A stretch of 18,602 nucleotides of DNA. It comes from Candidatus Parcubacteria bacterium. GTDB taxonomy: Bacteria; Patescibacteriota; Minisyncoccia; Phycocordibacterales; Phycocordibacteraceae. Shown here in pieces: positions 7,968-13,872 of this stretch. A program made the position numbers and the translations under genes. Each line of letters opens with the position of its first letter. The stretch's first letter is position 1. The notes beneath the pieces are model-generated. The model worked only from the letters and a program-made list of their open reading frames with translations, did no database searches and was not told where the DNA came from. The DNA is taken from contig JAKEFE010000012.1 of NCBI GenBank assembly GCA_022616215.1, positions 1 to 18,602 of the forward strand, read 5' to 3'.

Positions 7968-8351
7968 ATGGCACTTTTTAATTCAAAACAGAAGAACGCA
8001 CAACCAGCCGCGAAAAAATCGGAGAAGAAAGTTTCTCTCCGAAAAGCCGCATCTGAAAAAGCGCTTGCGGATACGCGTCTTGAGAACACACTCTTGCACC
8101 CGTGGATGAGCGAAAAAGCACTCATCGGTACCGAGAAGGGAGTGTATGTGTTTGCGGTGCCGCCCGACGCTACTAAAACACAGGTCGCGCAGGCGGTAGA
8201 GCGCCTCTACAAAGTGGTACCGGTGAAAGTGAACGTCGCCAATCTTCCGGGCAAGATGAAACCGCTTCGCGGCAAGCGCGGCCGGGGTACTCGCGCCCGA
8301 CGCCACAAGGCCTATGTGTACCTCAAAAAAGGCGAGACGATAACTTTTTAG
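7968..8351 (+). CDS. rplW: 50S ribosomal protein L23 with N-terminal extension
   Basis: L23 sits at the tunnel exit and docks trigger factor and SRP. The family core begins near residue 43 (LLHPWMSEKALIGTEKG) and includes DATKTQVAQAVERLYKV, the arginine-rich loop GKRGRGTRARRHKAYV and the end KKGETITF. The length is 127 residues against about 100 in E. coli. The extra residues are a basic N-terminal tail (about 1-40). The start is 3 bases after the rplD stop and rplB follows after 3 bases, so the genes are tightly coupled. Confidence 0.96.
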   Translation: MALFNSKQKNAQPAAKKSEKKVSLRKAASEKALADTRLENTLLHPWMSEKALIGTEKGVYVFAVPPDATKTQVAQAVERLYKVVPVKVNVANLPGKMKPLRGKRGRGTRARRHKAYVYLKKGETITF

Positions 8352-8354
8352 ACC

Positions 8355-9203
8355 ATGAAAAGCTACAAACCCTACACCAAGAGCCGCCGCCACATGACCA
8401 CGCTTCCGTATCGGGAGCTCCTTTCCGGCGACCGCCCGATGAAATCTCTTGTGAAAGGCAAGAAGCAGAGAGCAGGACGAAACGCCTTTGGTCGCGTTAC
8501 TACGCGCCACCAAGGAGGCGGCCACAAAAAGCGCTTCCGCGACGTTGACTTTGTCTACAACAAAAAAGATGTGCCAGCGCGCGTTGAGACGGTTGAGTAC
8601 GATCCGTTTCGTACCGGTTTTATTGCGCGCGTGGTGTACGCAGACGGCGAACGCCGCTATGTGCTCTCTCCCAAGGACCTCAAGGTAGGCGACACGTTCC
8701 TTGTGTCAGAAAAAGCACCAGTGAAAGTCGGTAACCGTATGCCGCTCGGGAAAATCCCCACAGGCACGTTTGTCTACAACATTGAAATCCGTCCGGGGGC
8801 AGGCGCACGCTTGGCTCGCAGTGCGGGAAATTATGCAGAAGTCGTTGCACACGACGCGGGTTTTGCGCAGATAAAACTCCCGTCTACTGAAATACGGAAA
8901 ATTTCCGACAATGCATGGGCATCCGTTGGTGCGGTGGGGAACGAAAACTCTCGTCTGGTGAAGTTTGGCAAAGCGGGGAGGAGCCGCTGGCATGGCATTC
9001 GTCCGACCGTGCGCGGTACCGCAATGAACCCGGTTGACCACCCGCACGGAGGAGGTGAAGGACGTCAGGGTCGTGGTCTTCGTCGCGCGAAGAGTATGTG
9101 GGGCAAGCCTACCGGCAAGGGTCAGAAGTCTCGCACGCCAAAGAAATACTCAAACGCATTCATCGTGTCTCGCCGCAAAGTCGGAAAGAAAGGGAAGGGA
9201 TAA
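8355..9203 (+). CDS. rplB: 50S ribosomal protein L2
   Basis: L2 is one of the most conserved 50S proteins. It is needed for subunit association and for the peptidyl-transferase centre. The 282-residue product is full length. It shows the N-terminal KPYTKSRRHMT, the middle RPGAGARLARSAGNYAEVV and the C-terminal NPVDHPHGGGEGR. The conserved histidine of HPHGGG falls at residue 229, the same number as the functionally important His229 of E. coli L2. In most bacteria rpsS would follow directly. Here a terminator ends the operon 14 bases after the stop and four genes on the other strand intervene. Confidence 0.98.
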   Translation: MKSYKPYTKSRRHMTTLPYRELLSGDRPMKSLVKGKKQRAGRNAFGRVTTRHQGGGHKKRFRDVDFVYNKKDVPARVETVEYDPFRTGFIARVVYADGERRYVLSPKDLKVGDTFLVSEKAPVKVGNRMPLGKIPTGTFVYNIEIRPGAGARLARSAGNYAEVVAHDAGFAQIKLPSTEIRKISDNAWASVGAVGNENSRLVKFGKAGRSRWHGIRPTVRGTAMNPVDHPHGGGEGRQGRGLRRAKSMWGKPTGKGQKSRTPKKYSNAFIVSRRKVGKKGKG

Positions 9204-9216
9204 TTTTGTGCGCTAA

Positions 9217-9258
9217 AAACGCAACCGCGGCCGCCCCAAAGGGCGGCCGCGCGCGTTT
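9217..9258. terminator. Bidirectional terminator between rplB and the minus-strand module
   Basis: CGCGGCCGCCC (9226-9236), loop CAAA and GGGCGGCCGCG (9241-9251) form an 11-base-pair GC-rich stem. It is extended by AAACGC (9217-9222) pairing with GCGTTT (9253-9258). T-runs follow on both sides: TTTCTT on the plus strand and GTTTTTAG on the minus strand. The convergent genes rplB and the 81-aa membrane protein end on either side of it. Confidence 0.88.
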
Positions 9259-9260
9259 CT

Positions 9261-9506
9261 TCACCCTTTCGAGCGAGCGAACGCCAAAACGAGGACAAAG
9301 TACAGAAGACCAACTCCTACTGCCACGACCGGAACCAAGACTGCGTCCGCGTACGCAAACCATGAATCGTTGTTGAAGAAACGAATCATGATGTGCGGAA
9401 CGAGAACCGCAACCCCAATCACGATGTATGGAAGAACTACCCCGTAGGTGATGATCGACGTGAGCTTGTCATTGTTCGGGCGCTTACGCGGGGCTGACAG
9501 GGTCAT
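9261..9506 (-). CDS. Hypothetical two-helix membrane protein
   Basis: An unrecognised 81-residue protein with a charged N-terminus (APRKRPNNDK). It has two hydrophobic segments, about residues 17-38 (SIITYGVVLPYIVIGVAVLVP) and 53-76 (ADAVLVPVVAVGVGLLYFVLVLAF), and ends in RSKG. The likely topology is two membrane helices with a short loop (MIRFFNNDSWFAY) between them. I start it at ATG 9506, not at the GTG at 9515, because AGGAGG (9520-9515) lies 8 bases before the ATG and would overlap the GTG. It is the last gene of the minus-strand module and its stop is 2 bases from the shared terminator. A perfect SD is rare here, so its translation signal differs from its ribosomal neighbours. Confidence 0.78.
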   Translation of the reverse strand: MTLSAPRKRPNNDKLTSIITYGVVLPYIVIGVAVLVPHIMIRFFNNDSWFAYADAVLVPVVAVGVGLLYFVLVLAFARSKG

Positions 9507-9514
9507 TTGGGTCA

Positions 9515-9520
9515 CCTCCT
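9515..9520 (-). promoter_or_regulatory. Shine-Dalgarno site deciding the start of the 81-aa membrane protein
   Basis: Read on the minus strand, AAAGGAGGTGACC carries AGGAGG, complementary to the 16S 3' end, 8 bases before ATG 9506. This supports the ATG and excludes the overlapping GTG at 9515. Confidence 0.8.
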
Positions 9521-9524
9521 TTCC

Positions 9525-9549
9525 CTATACAGCTTATGTATAAGTATAG
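9525..9549. promoter_or_regulatory. AT-rich palindrome upstream of the 81-aa gene
   Basis: CTATAC-AGC-TTAT-GT-ATAA-GTATAG is a nearly perfect inverted repeat (6 + 4 base arms with a 3-base offset). On the minus strand it contains TATACT (9548-9543) and TATACA (9542-9537), either of which could be the -10 for the membrane-protein gene. A symmetric site over a promoter is the usual form of an operator, but the symmetry may also be only a by-product of repeated TATA boxes. Confidence 0.4.
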
Positions 9550-9572
9550 AGGAAGCGCGGCGGGGAAAGCGT

Positions 9573-10184
9573 CTAGTGAATATTCTCGCCAAAGAAGCGT
9601 CTCCGATCTTGGTCAAGCACCGCGAGTAGTTGCTCCACGATGTCATGCACCTCCGGGCAATGCACGGTGGTACGTCGCTTGAGGTCGGCAATCTGGGAAT
9701 AGGAGACGTTCCCTAGTTTCCAGCTCCTGCCGTCTTGCACGTAGATTGTTATGAGCGGCATGATTTTGTCGAGCGCACGCACAAACACCGCTTCCGGGTC
9801 TGTTTGGTGCTCATAGTTTTCCATGGCCTCATGCATAGAAGGAACACTCGGAAAGTCCTTCGCCAGCCGTTTTCGCGCTTCGGCCTCGCGGTCTTTTTTG
9901 CCATTCAGAATTTCGGCATCTGTTGAAAAGACAAAGGTATCTCCGGCGTGCACTTCCGGCACGTCGTGCGCAAGCGCATAGCGTATCGCCCTGTCTTTAT
10001 CAAGTGAAAGCCGAAAGGTGTCTATCGCATACCAAACGGTCATCGCAAGAAGGTACGAATGTTCAATATCGTTCTCCTTGCGGTCTTCTCCAGGAACATG
10101 ATACGCACGCTGTATTCCTTGGAGCGCATGGAGCATCTCCATAAACCGAATAAGTTCCGTTGCTTCAATACGTTTCGTCTCCAT
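9573..10184 (-). CDS. HD-domain protein, YfbR/HDDC2-like 5'-nucleotidase family
   Basis: The protein carries the metal-binding pattern of HD-domain deoxynucleotidases. From ATG 10184 the motifs are EHSYL (His42), AHDVPEVHAGD (His73-Asp74, Glu77, Asp82) and LDKI (Asp139). Order and spacing match the residues used by E. coli YfbR (H33, H68-D69, E72, D77, D137), so dephosphorylation of nucleoside 5'-monophosphates in the cytosol is a reasonable inference; the substrate is not shown. The length, 203 residues, suits the family. A GTG at 10199 would add 5 residues and overlap the previous stop by one base. I prefer the ATG because its gap (14 bases) and GTATGG context match other starts here. It follows the DUF3298-like gene on the same strand, probably as an operon. 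Confidence 0.85.
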   Translation of the reverse strand: METKRIEATELIRFMEMLHALQGIQRAYHVPGEDRKENDIEHSYLLAMTVWYAIDTFRLSLDKDRAIRYALAHDVPEVHAGDTFVFSTDAEILNGKKDREAEARKRLAKDFPSVPSMHEAMENYEHQTDPEAVFVRALDKIMPLITIYVQDGRSWKLGNVSYSQIADLKRRTTVHCPEVHDIVEQLLAVLDQDRRRFFGENIH

Positions 10185-10198
10185 ACGATAAAAAAACA

Positions 10199-10966
10199 CT
10201 AGCGGTACTCGGCTTTGAGCATGGCTTCACTATCGATGCGCGGTATGTGCACTTCTTGTGTGCCGATTGACCACGGACCAACCTGATACGGAGCAAACAC
10301 AATCACGAGGTCACCATTTTCAAGATAAAAGTTCTGGAAATTCTGGGCATCAGGAGTGGTGCCGGCCAGAAGCGTCTCTTCGGAGGCATTTTCACCGAGT
10401 GCGGCGCGGAGGAGCTCGCGCGAACTTTTGGAAAGAACAGAAAGGTAGTCCGTTCCAACACATAAGTCTCCAAGGAGGAGCTCTTGGCCGGTTTGCATAT
10501 CAAAGGTAAAAGTACGGAAATAGACGTTTGGGTGCGCGCCGAGTGTGTCGACGTACCCGTGGTACACATAAGAAACAGAAGCAGAACTTTCGTACATTTC
10601 ATAATCAACCTCAAGCGTGTATATGCGTTCGCCGCCAAGCCCTATGACTTCAATGTCTTCATCGGCAAGCGTCTCTACGTAGTCCTTTTTAAAAAGTTCG
10701 GCTTCATGTTCGGTAAATCCTCGCAGGGTGAGCACCGCTTCTCGGTCTGCCATTTCTCCTGCACTACGTTTGAGTGATGTTTCCGACGGGTAGCAGGTTT
10801 CTATGCTGTGGTAGGGGCCGGTATCTGCCACACATTTTCTGCTTCCGGTTGCCGAAGGGGCGGCCTGCGGAACTTCCTCTTTTGGCTGTAGCGTAAGCCA
10901 GAGGATGAGGCCTGCCCCCACAAGAATCAAAAACACGATGGCGATGGACACAAAGCGGGGGTACAT
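10199..10966 (-). CDS. Membrane-anchored DUF3298-like (RsiV-type) extracellular protein
   Basis: A 255-residue protein with one N-terminal hydrophobic helix (about 6-25, VSIAIVFLILVGAGLILWLT) that is an uncleaved anchor or signal. It is followed by a Pro/Ala linker and a globular domain placed outside the membrane. Two cysteines near residues 45 and 58 could form a disulfide. The C-terminal half reads like the DUF3298 fold: YFRTFTFDMQTGQELLLGDL (149-168), a helical middle (LSVLSKSSRELLRAAL) and the closing NFYLENGDLVIVFAPYQVGP...IGTQEVHIP. I place the start at ATG 10966 because the upstream frame, open to 11122, runs through a terminator hairpin. TATGAT ends 6 bases before the ATG. RsiV itself binds lysozyme; no such role is shown here. 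The family call is from memory of the motif. Confidence 0.78.
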   Translation of the reverse strand: MYPRFVSIAIVFLILVGAGLILWLTLQPKEEVPQAAPSATGSRKCVADTGPYHSIETCYPSETSLKRSAGEMADREAVLTLRGFTEHEAELFKKDYVETLADEDIEVIGLGGERIYTLEVDYEMYESSASVSYVYHGYVDTLGAHPNVYFRTFTFDMQTGQELLLGDLCVGTDYLSVLSKSSRELLRAALGENASEETLLAGTTPDAQNFQNFYLENGDLVIVFAPYQVGPWSIGTQEVHIPRIDSEAMLKAEYR

Positions 10967-10972
10967 ACACCA

Positions 10973-10978
10973 ATCATA
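10973..10978 (-). promoter_or_regulatory. -10 box before the DUF3298-like gene
   Basis: On the minus strand TATGAT (10978-10973) ends 6 bases before the ATG at 10966. No good -35 is seen. The transcript would begin at or beside the start codon and be leaderless, like three plus-strand accessory genes. Confidence 0.5.
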
Positions 10979-11012
10979 GCGCAAATAGAATCCTGTTTTC
11001 TGTAGGAAAAGA

Positions 11013-11038
11013 AAGAGGCCGCGCGTACGCGGCCTCTT
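11013..11038 (-). terminator. Terminator of the 106-aa Cys-containing gene
   Basis: AAGAGGCCGCG (11013-11023) and CGCGGCCTCTT (11028-11038) form an 11-base-pair stem with loop CGTA. On the minus strand TCTTTTCC follows. It lies 19 bases after the stop of the 106-aa gene and before the promoter of the DUF3298-like gene, separating the two transcripts. Confidence 0.85.
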
Positions 11039-11057
11039 GAGTTTCGAGCGCGTACTT

Positions 11058-11378
11058 TCATACGCGGTTCGGCGGGAGTGTGAAGTGGCGAGCTCCGAGT
11101 TTTTGCTCACAGCCGTCCTCAAAACGGACGGTAAACTTCCAGTCTGCGAGTTCGTTCATGCGGCACGCGATGCGAAAAGCCGGATCTCCACTAGGCACCT
11201 CGGGCTTCTTCGGCATTTCTGCCTTCACCAAAGTGCACTCCTTGCATTCGTACATCTCACAGAACGTGGTCCCCAAAGAACCCTCTATCGTGAGACCACC
11301 AATGCCCGGTGTGAAAATCAGGCGTTCGCCGTCACGCACCGACACGTACGCCGCCATGACGAGCCTGTAGTCGGCCAT
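11058..11378 (-). CDS. Hypothetical cysteine-containing protein
   Basis: An unrecognised 106-residue protein with five cysteines. Three form a C-x4-C-x2-C cluster at residues 40, 45 and 48 (CEMYECKEC); the others are at 72 and 90. The pattern could bind zinc, but it is not a standard zinc-ribbon spacing. The rest is beta-prone and soluble, with no signal peptide or membrane segment. The start is ATG 11378, because GGGAGG (11390-11385) lies 6 bases upstream; the open frame extends 13 codons further to 11417 without support. It is divergent from rpsS, ends at its own terminator, and is the first gene of the minus-strand module. Confidence 0.72.
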   Translation of the reverse strand: MADYRLVMAAYVSVRDGERLIFTPGIGGLTIEGSLGTTFCEMYECKECTLVKAEMPKKPEVPSGDPAFRIACRMNELADWKFTVRFEDGCEQKLGARHFTLPPNRV

Positions 11379-11384
11379 AGGCCA

Positions 11385-11390
11385 CCTCCC
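11385..11390 (-). promoter_or_regulatory. Shine-Dalgarno site of the 106-aa gene
   Basis: On the minus strand GGGAGG, within AAGGGAGGTGG, lies 6 bases before ATG 11378. It fixes the start of this gene and is one of only three strong SD sites placed at gene starts in the window. Confidence 0.8.
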
Positions 11391-11415
11391 TTCTTGGACA
11401 AGCACGTCCTTTTGC

Positions 11416-11424
11416 ACTCTACCA
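11416..11424 (-). promoter_or_regulatory. Candidate extended -10 for the 106-aa gene
   Basis: On the minus strand TGGTAGAGT reads as TG-N-TAGAGT. The predicted start is about 30 bases before ATG 11378, leaving room for the SD. It is divergent from the rpsS promoter, with about 25 bases between the two elements. No clear -35 was found. Confidence 0.4.
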
Positions 11425-11448
11425 AGGAAGCGTGGCAGAGGCCAGCGT

Positions 11449-11477
11449 TTGACACTCCACAGCTTCTGTTATAGATT
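11449..11477 (+). promoter_or_regulatory. Strong candidate promoter for rpsS to rplE
   Basis: A perfect -35, TTGACA (11449-11454), is 17 bases from TAGATT (11472-11477). The overlapping TATAGA (11470-11475), preceded by TG-T, is an alternative -10. The predicted start near 11484 falls almost at the foot of the leader stem-loop. This would make the third fragment of the S10/spc cluster independent of rplB. Confidence 0.72.
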
Positions 11478-11485
11478 TTGCCTAT

Positions 11486-11540
11486 CCCGCAGCTTGCCCG
11501 AGCGTCCAAACCCTCGGTTTGGACGCTTTAGGGCAGCGGG
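11486..11540 (+). promoter_or_regulatory. Long leader stem-loop before rpsS
   Basis: A perfect 12-base-pair stem, AGCGTCCAAACC (11501-11512) and GGTTTGGACGCT (11516-11527) with loop CTC, is extended outward by GCCC/GGGC (11496-11499, 11531-11534) and CCCGC/GCGGG (11486-11490, 11536-11540) across small internal loops. CTTTTC follows, and rpsS starts 12 bases after the stem. It fills nearly the whole predicted leader. An attenuator, an autogenous ribosomal-protein site, or a leftover terminator are all possible. Confidence 0.65.
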
Positions 11541-11552
11541 CTTTTCATTACT

Positions 11553-11894
11553 GTGGCACGATCACTCAAAAAAGGACCTTATGTGGACATCAAACTCCTC
11601 AAAAAGGTAAAAGACAAAAAGCCCGGCAGCGCCGGAGTGATTAAGACGTGGGCGCGCCGCTCCACCATTGCCCCCGATTTTGTAGGCTTCACTTTCGGGG
11701 TACACAACGGCAAATCCTTTATTGACGTCCTTGTTACCGAAGACATGGTTGGCCACAAGCTTGGAGAGTTTTCCGCTACAAAGAAATTCGTCCGTCACGG
11801 AGGTAAGATGCAAAAAGAACTAGAGCAAAAGAAGAAAGAGTCTGAAATCGCCGCCGCAAAAGCCGCAAAAGAAGCTCCTGCCGCAAAGAAATAA
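11553..11894 (+). CDS. rpsS: 30S ribosomal protein S19
   Basis: S19 pairs with S13 in the 30S head near the A site. The product begins MARSLKKGPYVDIKLLKKV and contains RSTIAPDFVGFTFGVHNGKSF and GHKLGEFSATKKFVRHGG, all diagnostic. It starts with GTG, the only such start among the ribosomal genes here. A GTG can lower translation, and the long leader stem-loop ends only 12 bases upstream, so this start may be controlled. The length of 113 residues exceeds the usual 92 because of an Ala/Lys/Glu-rich C-terminal tail (about 92-113). No Shine-Dalgarno sequence is visible. It leads the third ribosomal block; rplV follows after 3 bases. Confidence 0.97.
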   Translation: MARSLKKGPYVDIKLLKKVKDKKPGSAGVIKTWARRSTIAPDFVGFTFGVHNGKSFIDVLVTEDMVGHKLGEFSATKKFVRHGGKMQKELEQKKKESEIAAAKAAKEAPAAKK

Positions 11895-11897
11895 CGT

Positions 11898-12266
11898 ATG
11901 GCCTCAAAAGGACTACAAAAGAATAAGGTTTTAAAAGAAGCACCCAAGGCAACGGCGGCGCTCAACACCTACAACCAGACGCCGCGCAAAGTTCGGCTCG
12001 TTACTGATTTGATAAAAGGGAAGAAGGTGCCCGACGCGCTTGCGCAACTCTCGTTTCTTCCAAAACGCGCTGCAGAACCAATCAAAAAACTCATTCTGTC
12101 CGCCGCAGCAAACGCAAAGACCAGAGGCGAAAATCCTGACACGCTTCGCGTCAAAAACATTACCGTTGACAGCGCAGGCATGCTCGTCAAATATGTGCCG
12201 CGCGCCATGGGTCGCGGAGCGCCTGTTCGCCACCGCCGCTCACAGGTGAAAGTAGAGCTTGCATAA
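11898..12266 (+). CDS. rplV: 50S ribosomal protein L22
   Basis: L22 contacts all 23S rRNA domains and its hairpin lines the exit tunnel, where macrolides act. The 122-residue product has a basic N-terminal extension of about 12-15 residues, then the core NTYNQTPRKVRLVTDLIKGK, the helix AAEPIKKLILSAAANAKT, and the tunnel hairpin with YVPRAMGRGAPVRHRRSQVKV. It begins 3 bases after rpsS with context CGTATGG and no Shine-Dalgarno sequence, and rpsC follows after 7 bases. Nothing appears missing. Confidence 0.96.
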   Translation: MASKGLQKNKVLKEAPKATAALNTYNQTPRKVRLVTDLIKGKKVPDALAQLSFLPKRAAEPIKKLILSAAANAKTRGENPDTLRVKNITVDSAGMLVKYVPRAMGRGAPVRHRRSQVKVELA

Positions 12267-12273
12267 TTTCTGT

Positions 12274-12993
12274 ATGACACACACCGTACATCCTTATGCG
12301 CACCGTCTCGGCATTATCCGTGATTGGAAAAGCCGCTGGTTTGCGGGCGACAAAAAAGGATACCGCGAAAACGTTGCGGTAGATGCCGCTATACGTTCGC
12401 ATCTTTTGAAAAAACTTCGAGGCAGTTTTGTTGCCGATATTGAAATTGAGCGCTCGGCAAATGAAGTGCGCATTGTGCTTCACACCGCGCGCCCGGGTCT
12501 GGTCATCGGCCGTTCCGGAGAGAATGCAGGGAAACTGCGCAAAGAACTTACTTCACTCATAAAAAAAGTTGCACCGAACCACAACCGTGCAGTGAAACTT
12601 GATATTGTTGAAATTCGTCAGCCGGAAACCAATGCCGCGGTCGTCGGTCTCATGGTCGTTGAAGGACTTGAAAAACGTCTACCGTTTCGTCGTGTGCTCA
12701 AAAGCACCGTAGAAAAAGTCATGGCTATACGCGAAGTCATCGGCGTGCGCGTTGTCATCTCCGGCCGTCTTGGCGGCGCAGACATGAGCCGCACAGAACA
12801 CATAAAGCGCGGCCGTATTCCTCTTCAGACGTTCCGTGCGAACATTGATTACGCGCATCAGGAGGCGCATCTTCCGTACGGCCAAATCGGCATTAAAGTG
12901 TGGATCTATCTCGGAGACACATTTTCTAAGAAAGATATGCAGACTCCTGTTCCTGCACCAAAAGCGCGCGCACCGCGTGCGCGCACCGCGTAA
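12274..12993 (+). CDS. rpsC: 30S ribosomal protein S3
   Basis: S3 guards the mRNA entry channel on the 30S subunit. The ATG at 12274 gives 239 residues starting MTHTVHPYAHRLGIIRDWKS. The frame is open from a TTG at 12259 inside rplV but that adds nothing family-like. The KH RNA-binding domain is visible at LVIGRSGENAGKLRKEL, and the C-terminal domain at IREVIGVRVVISGRLGGADMSRTEHIKRGRIPLQT. The end is a basic Ala/Arg/Pro tail (PAPKARAPRARTA). It lies 7 bases after rplV and 10 before rplP with no Shine-Dalgarno sequence. Confidence 0.97.
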   Translation: MTHTVHPYAHRLGIIRDWKSRWFAGDKKGYRENVAVDAAIRSHLLKKLRGSFVADIEIERSANEVRIVLHTARPGLVIGRSGENAGKLRKELTSLIKKVAPNHNRAVKLDIVEIRQPETNAAVVGLMVVEGLEKRLPFRRVLKSTVEKVMAIREVIGVRVVISGRLGGADMSRTEHIKRGRIPLQTFRANIDYAHQEAHLPYGQIGIKVWIYLGDTFSKKDMQTPVPAPKARAPRARTA

Positions 12994-13003
12994 TTTCCTC
13001 GCC

Positions 13004-13423
13004 ATGCTATTTCCTAAAAAAGTAAAACATCGCAAGTGGCAAACTGGACGAAAAAGCCCGGAGCGTCTTGCCCGCCCTGATACGCGCGGCACGACCGTTG
13101 CATTCGGTTCTTACGGCATGAAGGCCATGACCGCGCACCGCGTCACGAGTAACCAAATTGAGGCCGCGCGTAAAGTGCTTACCCGTGTGACGGGTAAAGG
13201 TGGTAAGCTCTGGATTCGGATTTTCCCTGACCGTCCGGTGACCAAAAAGCCCGCCGAAGTAGGCATGGGAAGCGGAAAGGGAGACCCGACGCACTTCGTG
13301 TTTGAGGTGCGTCCCGGCCGCGTGCTGTTTGAGCTTGACGGCGTGCCGGAAGTGGCCGCGCGCGACGCTATGCGCCGCGCGGGCGCGAAGCTTCCGGTAA
13401 AGACGACCGTCATCACCCGCTAA
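13004..13423 (+). CDS. rplP: 50S ribosomal protein L16
   Basis: L16 positions the aminoacyl-tRNA elbow in the 50S A site. From ATG 13004 the 139 residues read MLFPKKVKHRKWQTGRKSP, TTVAFGSYGMKAMTAHRVTSNQIEAAR, WIRIFPDRPVTKKPAEVGMGSGKG and an end at KLPVKTTVITR, all typical. An open frame back to 12836 overlaps rpsC and is not the gene. The usual length is about 136-144. It starts 10 bases after rpsC, and rpmC follows after 3 bases. Confidence 0.97.
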   Translation: MLFPKKVKHRKWQTGRKSPERLARPDTRGTTVAFGSYGMKAMTAHRVTSNQIEAARKVLTRVTGKGGKLWIRIFPDRPVTKKPAEVGMGSGKGDPTHFVFEVRPGRVLFELDGVPEVAARDAMRRAGAKLPVKTTVITR

Positions 13424-13426
13424 CCC

Positions 13427-13606
13427 ATGAAAAAGAAACCTTCATTTAACGATAAAACAAAGGAGGAGCTTATGAAGCTCCTTGGCGAAAAACGCGAGGA
13501 ACTGCGCAAGCTTCGTTTTGAGGCCGCGGGTGCTCGCCCGAAAGATACGAATGCGCCTTCAAAAGTGCGCAAAGACATTGCGAGGATTATGACCGCGCTT
13601 GGGTAA
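13427..13606 (+). CDS. rpmC: 50S ribosomal protein L29
   Basis: L29 sits at the peptide exit next to L23 and helps dock chaperones. This short gene of 59 residues was found by translating the gap between rplP and rpsQ. It begins MKKKPSFNDKTKEELMKLLG and continues EKREELRKLRFEAAG and SKVRKDIARIMTALG, the two-helix pattern of L29. The length is normal (about 60-66). The start is 3 bases after the rplP stop. Inside the gene, AGGAGGAGCTT precedes an in-frame ATG at codon 16 and looks like a Shine-Dalgarno site. Starting there would remove part of helix 1, so I keep the outer ATG. Confidence 0.95.
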   Translation: MKKKPSFNDKTKEELMKLLGEKREELRKLRFEAAGARPKDTNAPSKVRKDIARIMTALG

Positions 13607-13614
13607 CTAACTAT

Positions 13615-13863
13615 ATGGAAAACAAAACAAGCAAACCACAGAGTTTCAGGGGCGTCGTCGTCAAGACGGCGATGAAAGATACGGCCACGGTCGCGGTGTC
13701 CCGCTACGTGAAGCACCCGAAATACAAAAAGTACCAGACACGCACGAAAAAATACCTCGTGCATGATCCCGGTAATACCGTGGCCGTCGGGGACAACGTA
13801 ACCATCGTTGCGTCGCGTCCGATTTCAAAACTGAAACGGTTTGTCATCGCGAAAACCGCGTAA
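13615..13863 (+). CDS. rpsQ: 30S ribosomal protein S17
   Basis: S17 is a primary 16S rRNA-binding protein of the 30S body with an OB fold. The 82-residue product shows FRGVVVKTAMKDTATVAVSRYVKHPKYKKY, the lysine-rich TRTKKYLVHDPGN and VAVGDNVTIVASRPISKLKRFVI, which match the family along its whole length. It starts 8 bases after rpmC with TATATGG context and no Shine-Dalgarno sequence; rplN follows after 9 bases. Its length is usual. Confidence 0.97.
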   Translation: MENKTSKPQSFRGVVVKTAMKDTATVAVSRYVKHPKYKKYQTRTKKYLVHDPGNTVAVGDNVTIVASRPISKLKRFVIAKTA

Positions 13864-13872
13864 TACTTTTGT

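Noticed and set aside
10967..11122. N-terminal extension of the DUF3298-like gene
   Set aside because: The 52 extra codons pass through a terminator hairpin and into the 3' end of the upstream gene. The membrane anchor starts right after ATG 10966.
13459..13477. Shine-Dalgarno-like sequence and in-frame ATG inside rpmC
   Set aside because: The bases encode the conserved KEEL of L29 helix 1. Starting there would remove part of the fold, so it is most likely coincidental.
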